A stretch of 36,468 bases of DNA from Acidobacteriota bacterium (GCA_014189895.1 BJFQ01000012.1:1-36468), one strand, 5' to 3'; positions 26,977 to 34,373 are shown, numbered from the stretch's first letter. The notes: generated by a model from the sequence alone, not told the origin. Made by a program: numbers and translations.

Positions 26977-27028
26977 TTTGATTCCACCAGGTTCCTCTGT
27001 TCAGTGTAAGTTGATAATCGAGCCTCTC

Positions 27029-27472
27029 ATGGACTTTCCTAAAATTTTATTAACTTCCGAGCCCCTGAATGTTGACCAACTTCGGGCGGCCCTCAAGAAC
27101 CCCACCGCAGGGGCCGTGGTGATCTTTGAAGGTCGCGCGCGCAACCACCATGAAGGCCGAACCGTCATCAAATTATTCTACGAGGCCTACGAAGTTATGG
27201 CGAGCGAGATGCTCGTTACATTTCGCGAGGACGCCCTTCAGCGCTTTCAATTAACGGAGTGCATGATTCATCATCGAATGGGAGAAGTGCCGATTACCGA
27301 AACCTCCGTGGTCATCGGATGTACCAGTGCCCATCGCAAAGAATCGTTTCAAGCCACCATGTGGCTGATGGACACGATTAAATCCCAACTACCTATTTGG
27401 AAAAAAGAATTCTATACCGATCAGACTTCGGCGTGGGTCGAATGTGACCACCGACATCCCTCGAGTTCCTAA
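27029..27472 (+). CDS. moaE: Molybdopterin synthase catalytic subunit
   Basis: Large subunit of molybdopterin synthase, which adds two sulfurs to precursor Z using the thiocarboxylated MoaD. The family pattern is clear: AGAVVIFEGRARNHHEGRTV, LFYEAYEVMASEML, MIHHRMGEVPITETSVVI, the CTSAHRKESFQA segment, and IKSQLPIWKKEFY with the active-site lysines. The chosen ATG at 27029 gives 147 residues. An in-frame start at 26963 would lie inside rnhA. A GATAAT hexamer ends 10 bases before the ATG and there is no Shine-Dalgarno sequence. moaD and other moa genes are absent from the window. Confidence 0.93.
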   Translation: MDFPKILLTSEPLNVDQLRAALKNPTAGAVVIFEGRARNHHEGRTVIKLFYEAYEVMASEMLVTFREDALQRFQLTECMIHHRMGEVPITETSVVIGCTSAHRKESFQATMWLMDTIKSQLPIWKKEFYTDQTSAWVECDHRHPSSS

Positions 27473-27497
27473 GCCTGTCCGCCCTTATAAACTCTAG

Positions 27498-27528
27498 GAC
27501 TACCCAAGACTTCCCCCCTTGGATAGTC
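27498..27528 (+). repeat. Hairpin between moaE and the DUF1292 gene
   Basis: An imperfect inverted repeat: GACTA-c-CCAAG pairs with CTTGG-a-TAGTC around a 9-base loop ACTTCCCCC. It lies 26 bases after the moaE stop and 26 bases before the next ATG and has no T tract. It shares its loop sequence with a hairpin at 34751-34771. Confidence 0.45.
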
Positions 27529-27553
27529 TAAATGTTCACCTTTGGGAGTGCCC

Positions 27554-27892
27554 ATGTGCCCTATGTCGGATGACCACCAGAAGGAACCCATCGGAGACGA
27601 TGATTCTATTGAAGTGGAGGTCGTTGAGCTTGTCGACGATCAAGGCGAAAAGGAAGAATTCGTCATTCTCGAGGAAATCACCTTTGAAGGCCGACCCTTT
27701 TGCATCATGGTCCCCTTAGAAGAATTGGAAGCCCAACAGTCCGAAGCCGCAGAAGACGATTCGAGTATGAATCTCGAAATCTTTGAAGTCAAAGGTGAAA
27801 ATTATGTGGCCCTCGAAGATGAAGCATTGGCCGAACGTCTCATGGCGCATCTCGACGAGCAAGCCGATAAACTCGCGGATAACGAGGACTAA
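27554..27892 (+). CDS. DUF1292-family small acidic protein
   Basis: A 112-residue, very acidic protein. Two similar beta-rich halves are visible: VEVVELVDDQGEKEEFVILEE...FCIMVPLEE and LEIFEVKGENYVALEDEALAERLMAHLDE. This is the DUF1292 pattern (relatives are best known in Firmicutes, e.g. YrzB). No function is established. I chose the ATG at 27554, with GGGAG 5 bases upstream. A TTG at 27542 and an ATG at 27563 are alternatives. It precedes mazG by 29 bases. Confidence 0.75.
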   Translation: MCPMSDDHQKEPIGDDDSIEVEVVELVDDQGEKEEFVILEEITFEGRPFCIMVPLEELEAQQSEAAEDDSSMNLEIFEVKGENYVALEDEALAERLMAHLDEQADKLADNED

Positions 27893-27909
27893 TTTTTGGG
27901 CTTTGCCTT

Positions 27910-27915
27910 TACACT
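27910..27915 (+). promoter_or_regulatory. Candidate -10 box directly before mazG
   Basis: TACACT ends 6 bases before the mazG ATG at 27922, and there is no Shine-Dalgarno sequence. If used, the transcript would be leaderless. No good -35 is visible, so mazG may instead be read from the DUF1292 promoter. Confidence 0.3.
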
Positions 27916-27921
27916 AAAGTT

Positions 27922-28347
27922 ATGCCCCATAATTTACCCTCTGGCTTTCAAGGCTCACCCTCGAAGTCTCTCTTAGATCATATTCCTGCTGATGCTCCGG
28001 TCTTAGATCAGGCGCGCGAGATCGGTCGACGATGCGCGGACGTCGGTTTTGAGTGGGCGACCGCTGAGGACGTGATGAAGAAAGTCGAAGAGGAATTACG
28101 TGAACTTCAAAATGAAACCTCGCTAGAACGTCAAACGGCTGAACTCGGAGATGTCCTTTTTAGCCTTGTCCAATGGGCTCGGAAGCAGGGTATCGATCCC
28201 CGCGAAGCCCTTCGCTTGCAAATGATTCGCTTCAAAGCACGCTTCCGGGAAGTGGAGCGTCTCGCTGAGCCTCTAGGAGGCGTCGCGGCGTGTTCGTTAG
28301 AGCAATTAGAATCTTTTTGGCAAGCCAGTAAGCGAACCCAGCCATGA
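27922..28347 (+). CDS. mazG: MazG-type nucleotide pyrophosphohydrolase (single domain)
   Basis: Hydrolyses nucleoside triphosphates to monophosphates, sanitising the nucleotide pool. The metal-binding motif EExxE is seen in VEEELRELQNE, with the second acidic pair in TAELGDVLFSLV. The stretch GFEWATAEDVMKKVEEEL corresponds to the second (C-terminal) half of the two-domain E. coli MazG. At 141 residues only one domain is present, with a roughly 30-residue N-terminal extension. The stop overlaps the start of the AroD-AroE-RodZ fusion as ATGA, so the two are translationally coupled. Confidence 0.88.
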   Translation: MPHNLPSGFQGSPSKSLLDHIPADAPVLDQAREIGRRCADVGFEWATAEDVMKKVEEELRELQNETSLERQTAELGDVLFSLVQWARKQGIDPREALRLQMIRFKARFREVERLAEPLGGVAACSLEQLESFWQASKRTQP

Positions 28348-30470
28348 ATCCCCTGCCTTTTTATTGTGTGACCCTGACTCATGCCGATTGGTCCTCCGCG
28401 CTTCGCTATACCCACGAACTGGGTAACGACGTGTTACCCGAATTAAGACTGGATCTCTTTCCTAAAGAAAACCCTAGTCAACTCGTTCGTGATTTGCGCG
28501 GTCGTTGTGTGGTGAGTTGTCGCCGAATGAGTGAAGGGGGTCAATGGCCCGACGAGCAAGAAGTCGAACGCTTACGCTTCCTGCGCTTGGCGTACGAAGC
28601 GCACCCCCAATGGTTAGATCTCGAGTGGGATTTGGTGCTCCCGCCATGGTGGGATGCCTCAGCTTCCACGTCGCTCCTGCGCTCGGTCCACGTTCCCCTC
28701 GGGGTGATGGATCTTCGGGATCGATTTAACCATCGGCCTGAGGGCGATGCGTTTAAGTGGGTTGGGGTGGCTCAAAATCTTTCTGATAATGCGTCCGTGA
28801 AAAAGATTCTCGAACAAGCGCGAATTGAAAAAGTAACGTTCTCCGCTTTTCTACTCGGCACTAAAGGACTTCCCAGTCGTTATCTCCAACGCCATTGGGG
28901 CGGATCTTTTGTCTATGTCGCGCCGTCCGGGCAGATCCCTGCCGTGAAAAGTCAACCCTCGCTTGATCAATCGCGTATGATGGGTTGCGAGCGGATGAAT
29001 GGAGAAACGGTGGTGGCCGGTCTCATGGGCGAACCGATTTTACATTCGAAGGGCTTTCAATTTCACGCCGATCAATTTCTCCTCGAAGAAAAAAATATTG
29101 CCTACATTCCCTTTGAAACGGACGATCCCAAAGAAGCCCGAATGGCCATCGAGAGCTTAGAAATCCAAGGGCTGAGTATCACCACTCCGCTGAAGATCCC
29201 CCTTTCAGAACTCTTAGGACTCCCTACCATTGCGAATACTGTTTGGAGGCGAACCTGGGGGGATATTTGGCGCCATGCCAACACCGACCAATTGTCGTTT
29301 GAAGATGCGTTGACCCAGCTTCCGAAGGGCCCTGTTGTCGTTCTCGGGGATGGCGCTGTGGCAACGATTTGTTGTCAGTCCCTTAAAAAACTGAAACGAC
29401 GCTTCGTCCAAGTCAGTCGTCGACGTCCGTTTGCGGTCGCAGACATCAAATTACTTGCTCCCGTCGGCGTCGTTCAAGCAACGTCTCTCGGGATGAAATC
29501 GCGGGACCCGCTTCCGTTTCCCGAGCACCTCACGGCGATGACGGGGTCCCTCCAGTGGGCGATGGAATGGGTCTATAAAGAGACCACACTGTTTGAGCAA
29601 TGGGCCAAAGCCTTGCCGGTGACCGTCGTCGATGGCCAGCAGCTTTTTCAGCAGCAAGCCCATTTACAGCATCGCATGCTGTTACAAATGCAATACACCA
29701 AGCGCATCAAAATCACGTCTTTCGGTACGCTCCTTCAAGAAGCTCGACTCGCTTCCCGTTTGTCCCTCGATACGGTCTCTCAGCAACTGCATATTCCGAT
29801 GAATCTTTTAGAAGCCATGGAAGACGATCAATGGCACCTTCTCCCCACCGGCCGGGCTAAACCCTTGGCGCGTCAGGTGGCCGAATTTCTCCACTTCCGA
29901 CCCGAAGACTATGCGGACGCTTTCGAAGTCCTTCCCTCTTTTCAGGATCCTAAAGCGGTCGGCGAAATCGTTCCGATCACTCTTCGCGAAAAACTGATTC
30001 GCCTCGGCGCCCTCCTATTGACGACGGTGGTTGCGGTCTCTCTTTTTTTCCCCGGTAAATTCATTGGACAGAAGCAAAAGTCTACACCCCCCGTCCTATC
30101 ACCGCCTCCTGACCCCAAGGCCTCCTTAGTTACTCCATCTCCCACGAATGGAGACCCGTTACCTGTCCTCGGGGAATATGACGCAAAGCCGATTCAAGAC
30201 CTCACGGTCCTTCAAATTACAGCGCTGTCCACAGTTCAAATCGATTTGATTATGGACGAACTTGCGCAGCCGATCATCCTCACGCTCGCCCCGCAGCAGA
30301 CCGTGCTGAGGCGTTTTCGTTCGGGGTTTAAACTTCGAAGTACCCAACCACAAAACTTTCGCTTCACGGTGAACGGACAAAATCAAATACTGCCCAGTGT
30401 GGCTTGGCCTCCAGCGTCGATGTGGGAAGTTAGCTACGATCGGCAAGGTAAGCCCCTTCCTTTGCGCTAG
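28344..30470 (+). CDS. AroD-AroE-RodZ three-part fusion protein
   Basis: One uninterrupted 708-residue frame. Residues about 1-215 resemble type I 3-dehydroquinate dehydratase (ELRLDLF, VVSCRR, WLDLEWD, FKWVGVA with the Schiff-base-type Lys, then SGQIP). Residues about 219-455 are shikimate dehydrogenase (AGLMGEPILHSKG, TTPLKIPL with catalytic-type Lys, ANT, HANTD with the catalytic-type Asp, GDGAVA cofactor loop, QATSLGM, and a C-terminal QQQAHLQ helix). Residues about 458-525 are a RodZ-type HTH (FGTLLQEARLASRLSLDTVSQ). A membrane helix (about 553-575) and a proline-rich linker follow. A DUF4115-like beta domain (VLQITALSTVQIDLIMD) ends the chain. AroD-AroE fusions are known, but I know of none with RodZ. 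Topology implies cytosolic enzymes tethered to the inner membrane, with the tail outside. Several active-site positions are altered (see findings). Confidence 0.85.
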   Translation: MNPLPFYCVTLTHADWSSALRYTHELGNDVLPELRLDLFPKENPSQLVRDLRGRCVVSCRRMSEGGQWPDEQEVERLRFLRLAYEAHPQWLDLEWDLVLPPWWDASASTSLLRSVHVPLGVMDLRDRFNHRPEGDAFKWVGVAQNLSDNASVKKILEQARIEKVTFSAFLLGTKGLPSRYLQRHWGGSFVYVAPSGQIPAVKSQPSLDQSRMMGCERMNGETVVAGLMGEPILHSKGFQFHADQFLLEEKNIAYIPFETDDPKEARMAIESLEIQGLSITTPLKIPLSELLGLPTIANTVWRRTWGDIWRHANTDQLSFEDALTQLPKGPVVVLGDGAVATICCQSLKKLKRRFVQVSRRRPFAVADIKLLAPVGVVQATSLGMKSRDPLPFPEHLTAMTGSLQWAMEWVYKETTLFEQWAKALPVTVVDGQQLFQQQAHLQHRMLLQMQYTKRIKITSFGTLLQEARLASRLSLDTVSQQLHIPMNLLEAMEDDQWHLLPTGRAKPLARQVAEFLHFRPEDYADAFEVLPSFQDPKAVGEIVPITLREKLIRLGALLLTTVVAVSLFFPGKFIGQKQKSTPPVLSPPPDPKASLVTPSPTNGDPLPVLGEYDAKPIQDLTVLQITALSTVQIDLIMDELAQPIILTLAPQQTVLRRFRSGFKLRSTQPQNFRFTVNGQNQILPSVAWPPASMWEVSYDRQGKPLPLR

Positions 30471-31558
30471 GGTAATCGGCGAGGAAAGCGAAGCGTTTCT
30501 CCCGGTGGGATGGTGATAAAAGTCTTAGGATCTAAGCGATGCTGTTCGAGCGCGCGCTCGAGATCACGCGGGGGCTGTTGGAGTGCTTCCGAAGAAAGCC
30601 GGAAGGTTCCCCAATGGATACCGATCGAAAATTGCGAGCCCACCTCCTGATGAATACGAACGGCTTCTTCAGGATTGATGTGATGGACTTTCATGAATCC
30701 GCGGGGTTCATAGCTACCAATCGCAATGGCGGATACATCAAAGGGCCCCAGACTTGCAATCTGAGGAAAAAGGTCGGAATAGCCGGTATCTCCGGTGAAA
30801 TAGAATTTGAAATCGTCGCTGCGGACCACCCATCCTCCCCAAAGGGTTTTGTTGCGATCCCAAAGGGTACGCGTCGACCAATGATGGGCGGGGACCAGGG
30901 TGTAACGGACGCCTTGGTGAGTTTGGGTCTGCCACCAGTCGAGCTCTTCGGTGCGGGTGAGTCCCTGCGCATGCATCCAGGCTTTGAGTTCAAGGGGAAC
31001 AAGAAACAAGGGGGAGCCCCCGGATTGCTGGGCGAGTGCGTGAAGTGTCGGAAGATCTAAATGATCATAGTGAGAATGGGAAATCACCACCACATCGATA
31101 TGAGGTAGATCCTTCAGGCTGATGGGAGATGGAAAAAGGCGCCGGGGCCCCATAAAAGATACCGGCGACGCGCGCTCTGAAAAATGGGGATCGGTCAAAA
31201 GCGTTTGACCTCCCATTTGTACCAAACAGGTCGCATGACCCAACCAAGTAAAACTTGGGCGATGATGATTAGACTTTAAAAAAGATAAATCGGGCGTCAC
31301 CAATGACACAGCCTCCTCGGTCATCTCGGACTTTGGGGTAGCACCGACCCAAAGTCGACTGATTAGCATTTCAGCCTGATCCATGACTTTAGGTGCCTCT
31401 CGCCGGGTATGAGGAGTCTGACCGGTATTCACAAAGCGCCCCTCTTTCATGAGGGAGGGCCCAGGCGACGTAGGCCTAGACGCTTGCTCGGGCGCTTGTA
31501 GGGCCATCGCCGCAAGGGGGATGAATCCCAGGAGGAGCGCGTATTTAAAGCGTCGCAT
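30467..31558 (-). CDS. Exported metallo-beta-lactamase-fold hydrolase, NAPE-PLD/UlaG-like
   Basis: A 363-residue protein with an N-terminal signal-like segment (YALLLGFIPLAAMALQ) and a metallo-beta-lactamase fold. The metal motif HxHxDH is SHSHYDHLD, preceded by WLGHATCLVQMGG and LLTDPHFSERASP. Later ligands are in FTGDTGYSD and GIHWGTF. The order FTWLGHA...LTDP...VHHINPEEA resembles N-acyl-phosphatidylethanolamine phospholipase D-like enzymes, so a membrane-lipid substrate is possible but unproven. AAGGA precedes the ATG. The start overlaps the upstream SDR gene by 14 bases. The stop shares the palindrome CTAG with the stop of the convergent fusion gene. Confidence 0.85.
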   Translation of the reverse strand: MRRFKYALLLGFIPLAAMALQAPEQASRPTSPGPSLMKEGRFVNTGQTPHTRREAPKVMDQAEMLISRLWVGATPKSEMTEEAVSLVTPDLSFLKSNHHRPSFTWLGHATCLVQMGGQTLLTDPHFSERASPVSFMGPRRLFPSPISLKDLPHIDVVVISHSHYDHLDLPTLHALAQQSGGSPLFLVPLELKAWMHAQGLTRTEELDWWQTQTHQGVRYTLVPAHHWSTRTLWDRNKTLWGGWVVRSDDFKFYFTGDTGYSDLFPQIASLGPFDVSAIAIGSYEPRGFMKVHHINPEEAVRIHQEVGSQFSIGIHWGTFRLSSEALQQPPRDLERALEQHRLDPKTFITIPPGETLRFPRRLP

Positions 31559-32186
31559 GGAGATCCTTCGAGGGAATGCGATGGATACCGGGACTCGACT
31601 GAAGACAGGTCCTCAGGAGAGCCCGACTTACCTGAAGCACCGAAATGGGTCGCCAGGTTTGTGGGATCAGGGAGGCAAAAGGAGCTAGCGCCGCCAAGAG
31701 AAGAAACTCTCCTAAGCGAAAAGATGGACGTGAGCCTCCTCGCAAAAAAGAAGGTTGTATCAGAGTGAGAGAATTTAAATGGAGACCGACCAGATAGTTC
31801 TCCATTTCGCCTTTGGTGCGAAGGTAAAGATGAGTGGACTGTGAGGAAGCCTTAAAAGAAGAGACAACCGAAAAACTTTTCACATGGTGGACCTTAGCTA
31901 AGTCACCCAGTCGGCAAACCCAATCCAAATCAACCCGCCGAAAGGCTTCCGGTGATCCCGCGGCGCGAAGGGTCGTTCCCAAGCAACAAACGTAGGCCTC
32001 AGCGGCCCACCAAGGGGCTTGAAGATCCCAAGCTGTGAAATCCATAACGGGATTTATTAACTTGGGATGGACGGGAAGGGGGCGACGGGTCGGGGCGACC
32101 ACCTCAGTGATGTCGGGGTGCGCGAGAGCCAAGGCTAAAAAACTTTGACCGGTCAGTCCCGTGGCACCCATGAGTAGAATTTTCAT
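31545..32186 (-). CDS. NAD(P)H-binding SDR-type oxidoreductase (HTATIP2-like)
   Basis: A 213-residue atypical short-chain dehydrogenase. The Rossmann motif is LLMGATGLTGQSF at the N-terminus. CCLGTTLRAAGSPEAFRRVDLDW and a YxxxK-type pair in YLRTKGEME follow, then LIQPSFLRGG. This order is typical of the NAD(P)H-binding/HTATIP2-like group, whose substrates are mostly unknown. There is no Shine-Dalgarno sequence. A TAAAAT hexamer (32196-32201) ends 9 bases before the ATG, so the mRNA may have almost no leader. It is co-transcribed with, and overlaps, the metallo-hydrolase gene. Confidence 0.82.
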   Translation of the reverse strand: MKILLMGATGLTGQSFLALALAHPDITEVVAPTRRPLPVHPKLINPVMDFTAWDLQAPWWAAEAYVCCLGTTLRAAGSPEAFRRVDLDWVCRLGDLAKVHHVKSFSVVSSFKASSQSTHLYLRTKGEMENYLVGLHLNSLTLIQPSFLRGGSRPSFRLGEFLLLAALAPFASLIPQTWRPISVLQVSRALLRTCLQSSPGIHRIPSKDLHATL

Positions 32187-32233
32187 GGTAATTTCATTTT
32201 ACTTAAAAAAAAGACTTTGCCCGGAGCGCTTCT

Positions 32234-32791
32234 TTGAAAAAACAATCCTATTGTCAATTGGTGGCTACGCTCCCCCTCCGTCATGTCCATCGTCGCTATC
32301 ACGATCACCACTATGGACGTCCCGTGCGCACGGATCGAGCCCTGTTGGAGCGGCTGGTCCTTGAAATTAATCAAGCGGGACTGAGTTGGGAAATTATTCT
32401 GCGAAAGCAAACTGGATTTCGCAGAGCCTTTGATGGTTTTCGTCTTGAACGCGTGGCGGCGTACCAATCTAAAGACCGGGCAAGACTGCTCCAAGACCCT
32501 GCTATTATTCGCCATCGTCTTAAAATTGATGCCGCCATCTATAACGCTCGTCAGATACTTAAACTCAAAGCCACCTACGGTTCCTTTCATGCCTGGCTTG
32601 ATCACCATCGTGGATCAAGGTTCACCACTTGGCTTCGTCTCTTTAAAAGCACCTTCCACTTTATGGGTCCGGAGATCGTGCGCGAATTTCTCATGAGCCT
32701 CGGGTTGATACCGGGAGCCCATGATCGAAACTGCCCACAATATGCAGACTGGAAGAATGAAAAAAGAATCACGCCATCGAAAAAGACTTAA
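32234..32791 (+). CDS. tag: DNA-3-methyladenine glycosylase I
   Basis: Base-excision repair enzyme that removes 3-methyladenine from alkylated DNA. The family block EINQAGLSWEIILRKQTGFRRAF includes the base-recognition Glu. RHRLKIDAAIYNARQIL and FMGPEIVREFLMSLGLIPGAH....C follow. Zinc ligands equivalent to the E. coli Cys/His...His/Cys set appear present (Cys7, His in RYHDHHYG, then GAHDRNC). The usual YHDxEWG motif reads YHDHHYG. Start is TTG with GGAG 7 bases upstream. Divergent from the SDR gene. Confidence 0.9.
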   Translation: MKKQSYCQLVATLPLRHVHRRYHDHHYGRPVRTDRALLERLVLEINQAGLSWEIILRKQTGFRRAFDGFRLERVAAYQSKDRARLLQDPAIIRHRLKIDAAIYNARQILKLKATYGSFHAWLDHHRGSRFTTWLRLFKSTFHFMGPEIVREFLMSLGLIPGAHDRNCPQYADWKNEKRITPSKKT

Positions 32792-32816
32792 GATGATAGG
32801 TAATGGAGGCTCAAAG

Positions 32817-33149
32817 ATGTCCATCGTGCGCACAAGTCTGATCTCTTTTATGTTGGGTGGGGTCCCGGTACTCGTCGGCCAAAACCCAACCCCGGTCCTT
32901 AAAAACCAAGTCGTCGAGGCCAGCTGTGGAACCTGTCAGTTCGGCATGAAAGGGGATACCTGCGCCTTGGCCATTCGACAGCCGGAAGGAAAGACCTACT
33001 GGGTTTCTGGATTTTCAATCGATCAATTTGGCGATGCCCATGCGGCGAATGGATTTTGTCAAGCCATTCGAAAAGCCACGGTTAGTGGCACCCTCGTAGG
33101 GGATCAATTGATCGCTAAAACATTTGTCCTCAATAAAGAAGTTCAATGA
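32817..33149 (+). CDS. DUF6370-like exported small protein
   Basis: A 110-residue protein with a signal peptide (SLISFMLGGVPVLVGQ). A compact cysteine-containing domain follows: VVEASCGTCQFGMKGDTCALAI, then YWVSGFSIDQFGDAHAANGFCQAIRKATVSG. The pattern of three N-terminal cysteines, 'GDAHA.nGFC' and the strand after it matches my recollection of DUF6370, of unknown function. The cysteines could bind metal or form disulfides in the periplasm. GGAGG lies 8 bases before the ATG. It is coupled by ATGA to the asparaginase gene. Confidence 0.65.
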   Translation: MSIVRTSLISFMLGGVPVLVGQNPTPVLKNQVVEASCGTCQFGMKGDTCALAIRQPEGKTYWVSGFSIDQFGDAHAANGFCQAIRKATVSGTLVGDQLIAKTFVLNKEVQ

Positions 33150-34135
33150 CGACCTCTCGACGCACCTTTATTTCTGGAGCCTTAGCTTCAACGGCCGCCG
33201 TAGCGACAGGTACTTCCCTGAATGCTTTCAACCTTTCTCGAACTCCGGTCGTTCTTTCGACCTGGGATACCGGGATGCGTGCAAATGAAAAAGCCTGGGA
33301 AATTCTTTCCTATGGGGGCAGAGCCCTTGATGCCGTGGAGCAGGGTGTTCGCACCATCGAAGATGAAATTAATTGCTGCGTGGGACTCGGGGCACTGCCT
33401 GATCGTGAAGGTCGCGTCACCCTCGATGCTTCGATTATGGACGATCACTTCAATTGCGGAAGTGTGATGTTTCTCGAGCGCATCAAACACCCTATCAGCG
33501 TGGCGAGACGGGTCATGGAAAAGACCCCCCATGTGATGCTCGCGGGTGAAGGCGCCCAGCGATTTGCCCTCGATGAAGGATTTCCCTTGGAATCGGGAGC
33601 ATTGTCACCGGATTCCGCCCGAGGCTATGAAGCATGGCTTAAAAAGACAGGTTATCAACCGCGTTCGCGCTCCTCGGCCGCCCTACCGCCTGTGAGTCCC
33701 AATAATCACGACACGATTGGCATGATTGCCATTGATCAATCCGGTAATCTGAGTGGTTCGTGTACCACGAGTGGACTCGCTTACAAGATGCGTGGACGCG
33801 TTGGTGACTCTCCGATTATTGGCGCAGGGCTTTATGTCGATAATGATATTGGCGCCGCTGTGGCTACCGGGCAGGGGGAAGATATTATTCGCGTCGCCGG
33901 TGCGAGCTCAATTGTGGAAGCGATGCGTCGGGGACTTTCTCCCGAAAAAGCCTGCCGATCCGTAGTAGAAAAACTAGCGCGCGTTCGAAAAGATAATTTG
34001 AAAGATGTACAGGTGTGCTTTCTTGCGTTGAATAAAAAAGGAGAGTATGGAGGGTTCGCACTCCGCTCCGGATTCAGTTTCGCGGTTCGCACAGGGAAGC
34101 AAAACGTCTTAGCTTCCAGCTCTTATCTTTGGTAA
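33146..34135 (+). CDS. Tat-exported glycosylasparaginase (N4-(beta-N-acetylglucosaminyl)-L-asparaginase)
   Basis: N-terminal-nucleophile hydrolase of 329 residues that cleaves the GlcNAc-Asn bond of glycoproteins, or related beta-aspartyl substrates. A twin-arginine signal (TSRRTFISGALASTAAVA) directs folded export. Self-cleavage is expected between Asp189 and Thr190 in NNHDTIGM, making Thr190 the nucleophile. WDTGMRANEKAWEIL, VEQGVRTIEDEINCCVGLGALPD, AGLYVDNDIGAAVATGQGEDIIR and the GGFAL segment are typical. Its start overlaps the DUF6370 stop by ATGA. Confidence 0.9.
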   Translation: MTTSRRTFISGALASTAAVATGTSLNAFNLSRTPVVLSTWDTGMRANEKAWEILSYGGRALDAVEQGVRTIEDEINCCVGLGALPDREGRVTLDASIMDDHFNCGSVMFLERIKHPISVARRVMEKTPHVMLAGEGAQRFALDEGFPLESGALSPDSARGYEAWLKKTGYQPRSRSSAALPPVSPNNHDTIGMIAIDQSGNLSGSCTTSGLAYKMRGRVGDSPIIGAGLYVDNDIGAAVATGQGEDIIRVAGASSIVEAMRRGLSPEKACRSVVEKLARVRKDNLKDVQVCFLALNKKGEYGGFALRSGFSFAVRTGKQNVLASSSYLW

Positions 34136-34280
34136 ATCTTAGTGAACTTTAGTCACGTTTAATTCGATTCGTCCATGAATGAGCAGACTTATATCAATAC
34201 TGACGCGCCTTTGATCGGGTAATGAGATGGTTCAACATTGAAAAGTATTTGTGACACAGGTTGTGGCAAGGTTTTAAGTA

Positions 34281-34311
34281 TTGACGGACTACCTCTTAGA
34301 TGAAATATATA
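34281..34311 (+). promoter_or_regulatory. Candidate promoter of the EPS-type MarR gene
   Basis: TTGACG at 34281-34286 is a good -35. AATATA (17-base spacing) or TATATA (19-base spacing) within an (AT)6 tract can serve as -10. Transcription would begin near 34317, leaving a leader of about 80 bases. Confidence 0.5.
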
Positions 34312-34340
34312 TATATGCTAAGAAACCTTTCTTACGCATT

Positions 34341-34373
34341 AAGGGCCTAACTACATAAGAGATCCCTTTTTTT
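34341..34373 (+). terminator. Possible attenuator in the MarR gene leader
   Basis: AAGGG (34341-34345) can pair with CCCTT (34364-34368), and a run of seven T begins at 34367. This terminator-like element lies between the promoter and the gene it precedes. The stem is only 5 bases with a long loop, so it is weak on its own. A second small inverted repeat (AAGAAA-CC-TTTCTT) lies upstream at 34320-34333. Confidence 0.3.

Noticed and set aside
30539-31060. 173-residue plus-strand ORF inside the metallo-hydrolase gene
   Set aside because: It is antisense to a clearly conserved gene with catalytic motifs. Its length is explained by codon bias.
34305-34316. (AT)6 tract as a possible repeat element
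   Set aside because: It is short and isolated, and is better explained as part of the -10 region of the MarR gene promoter.
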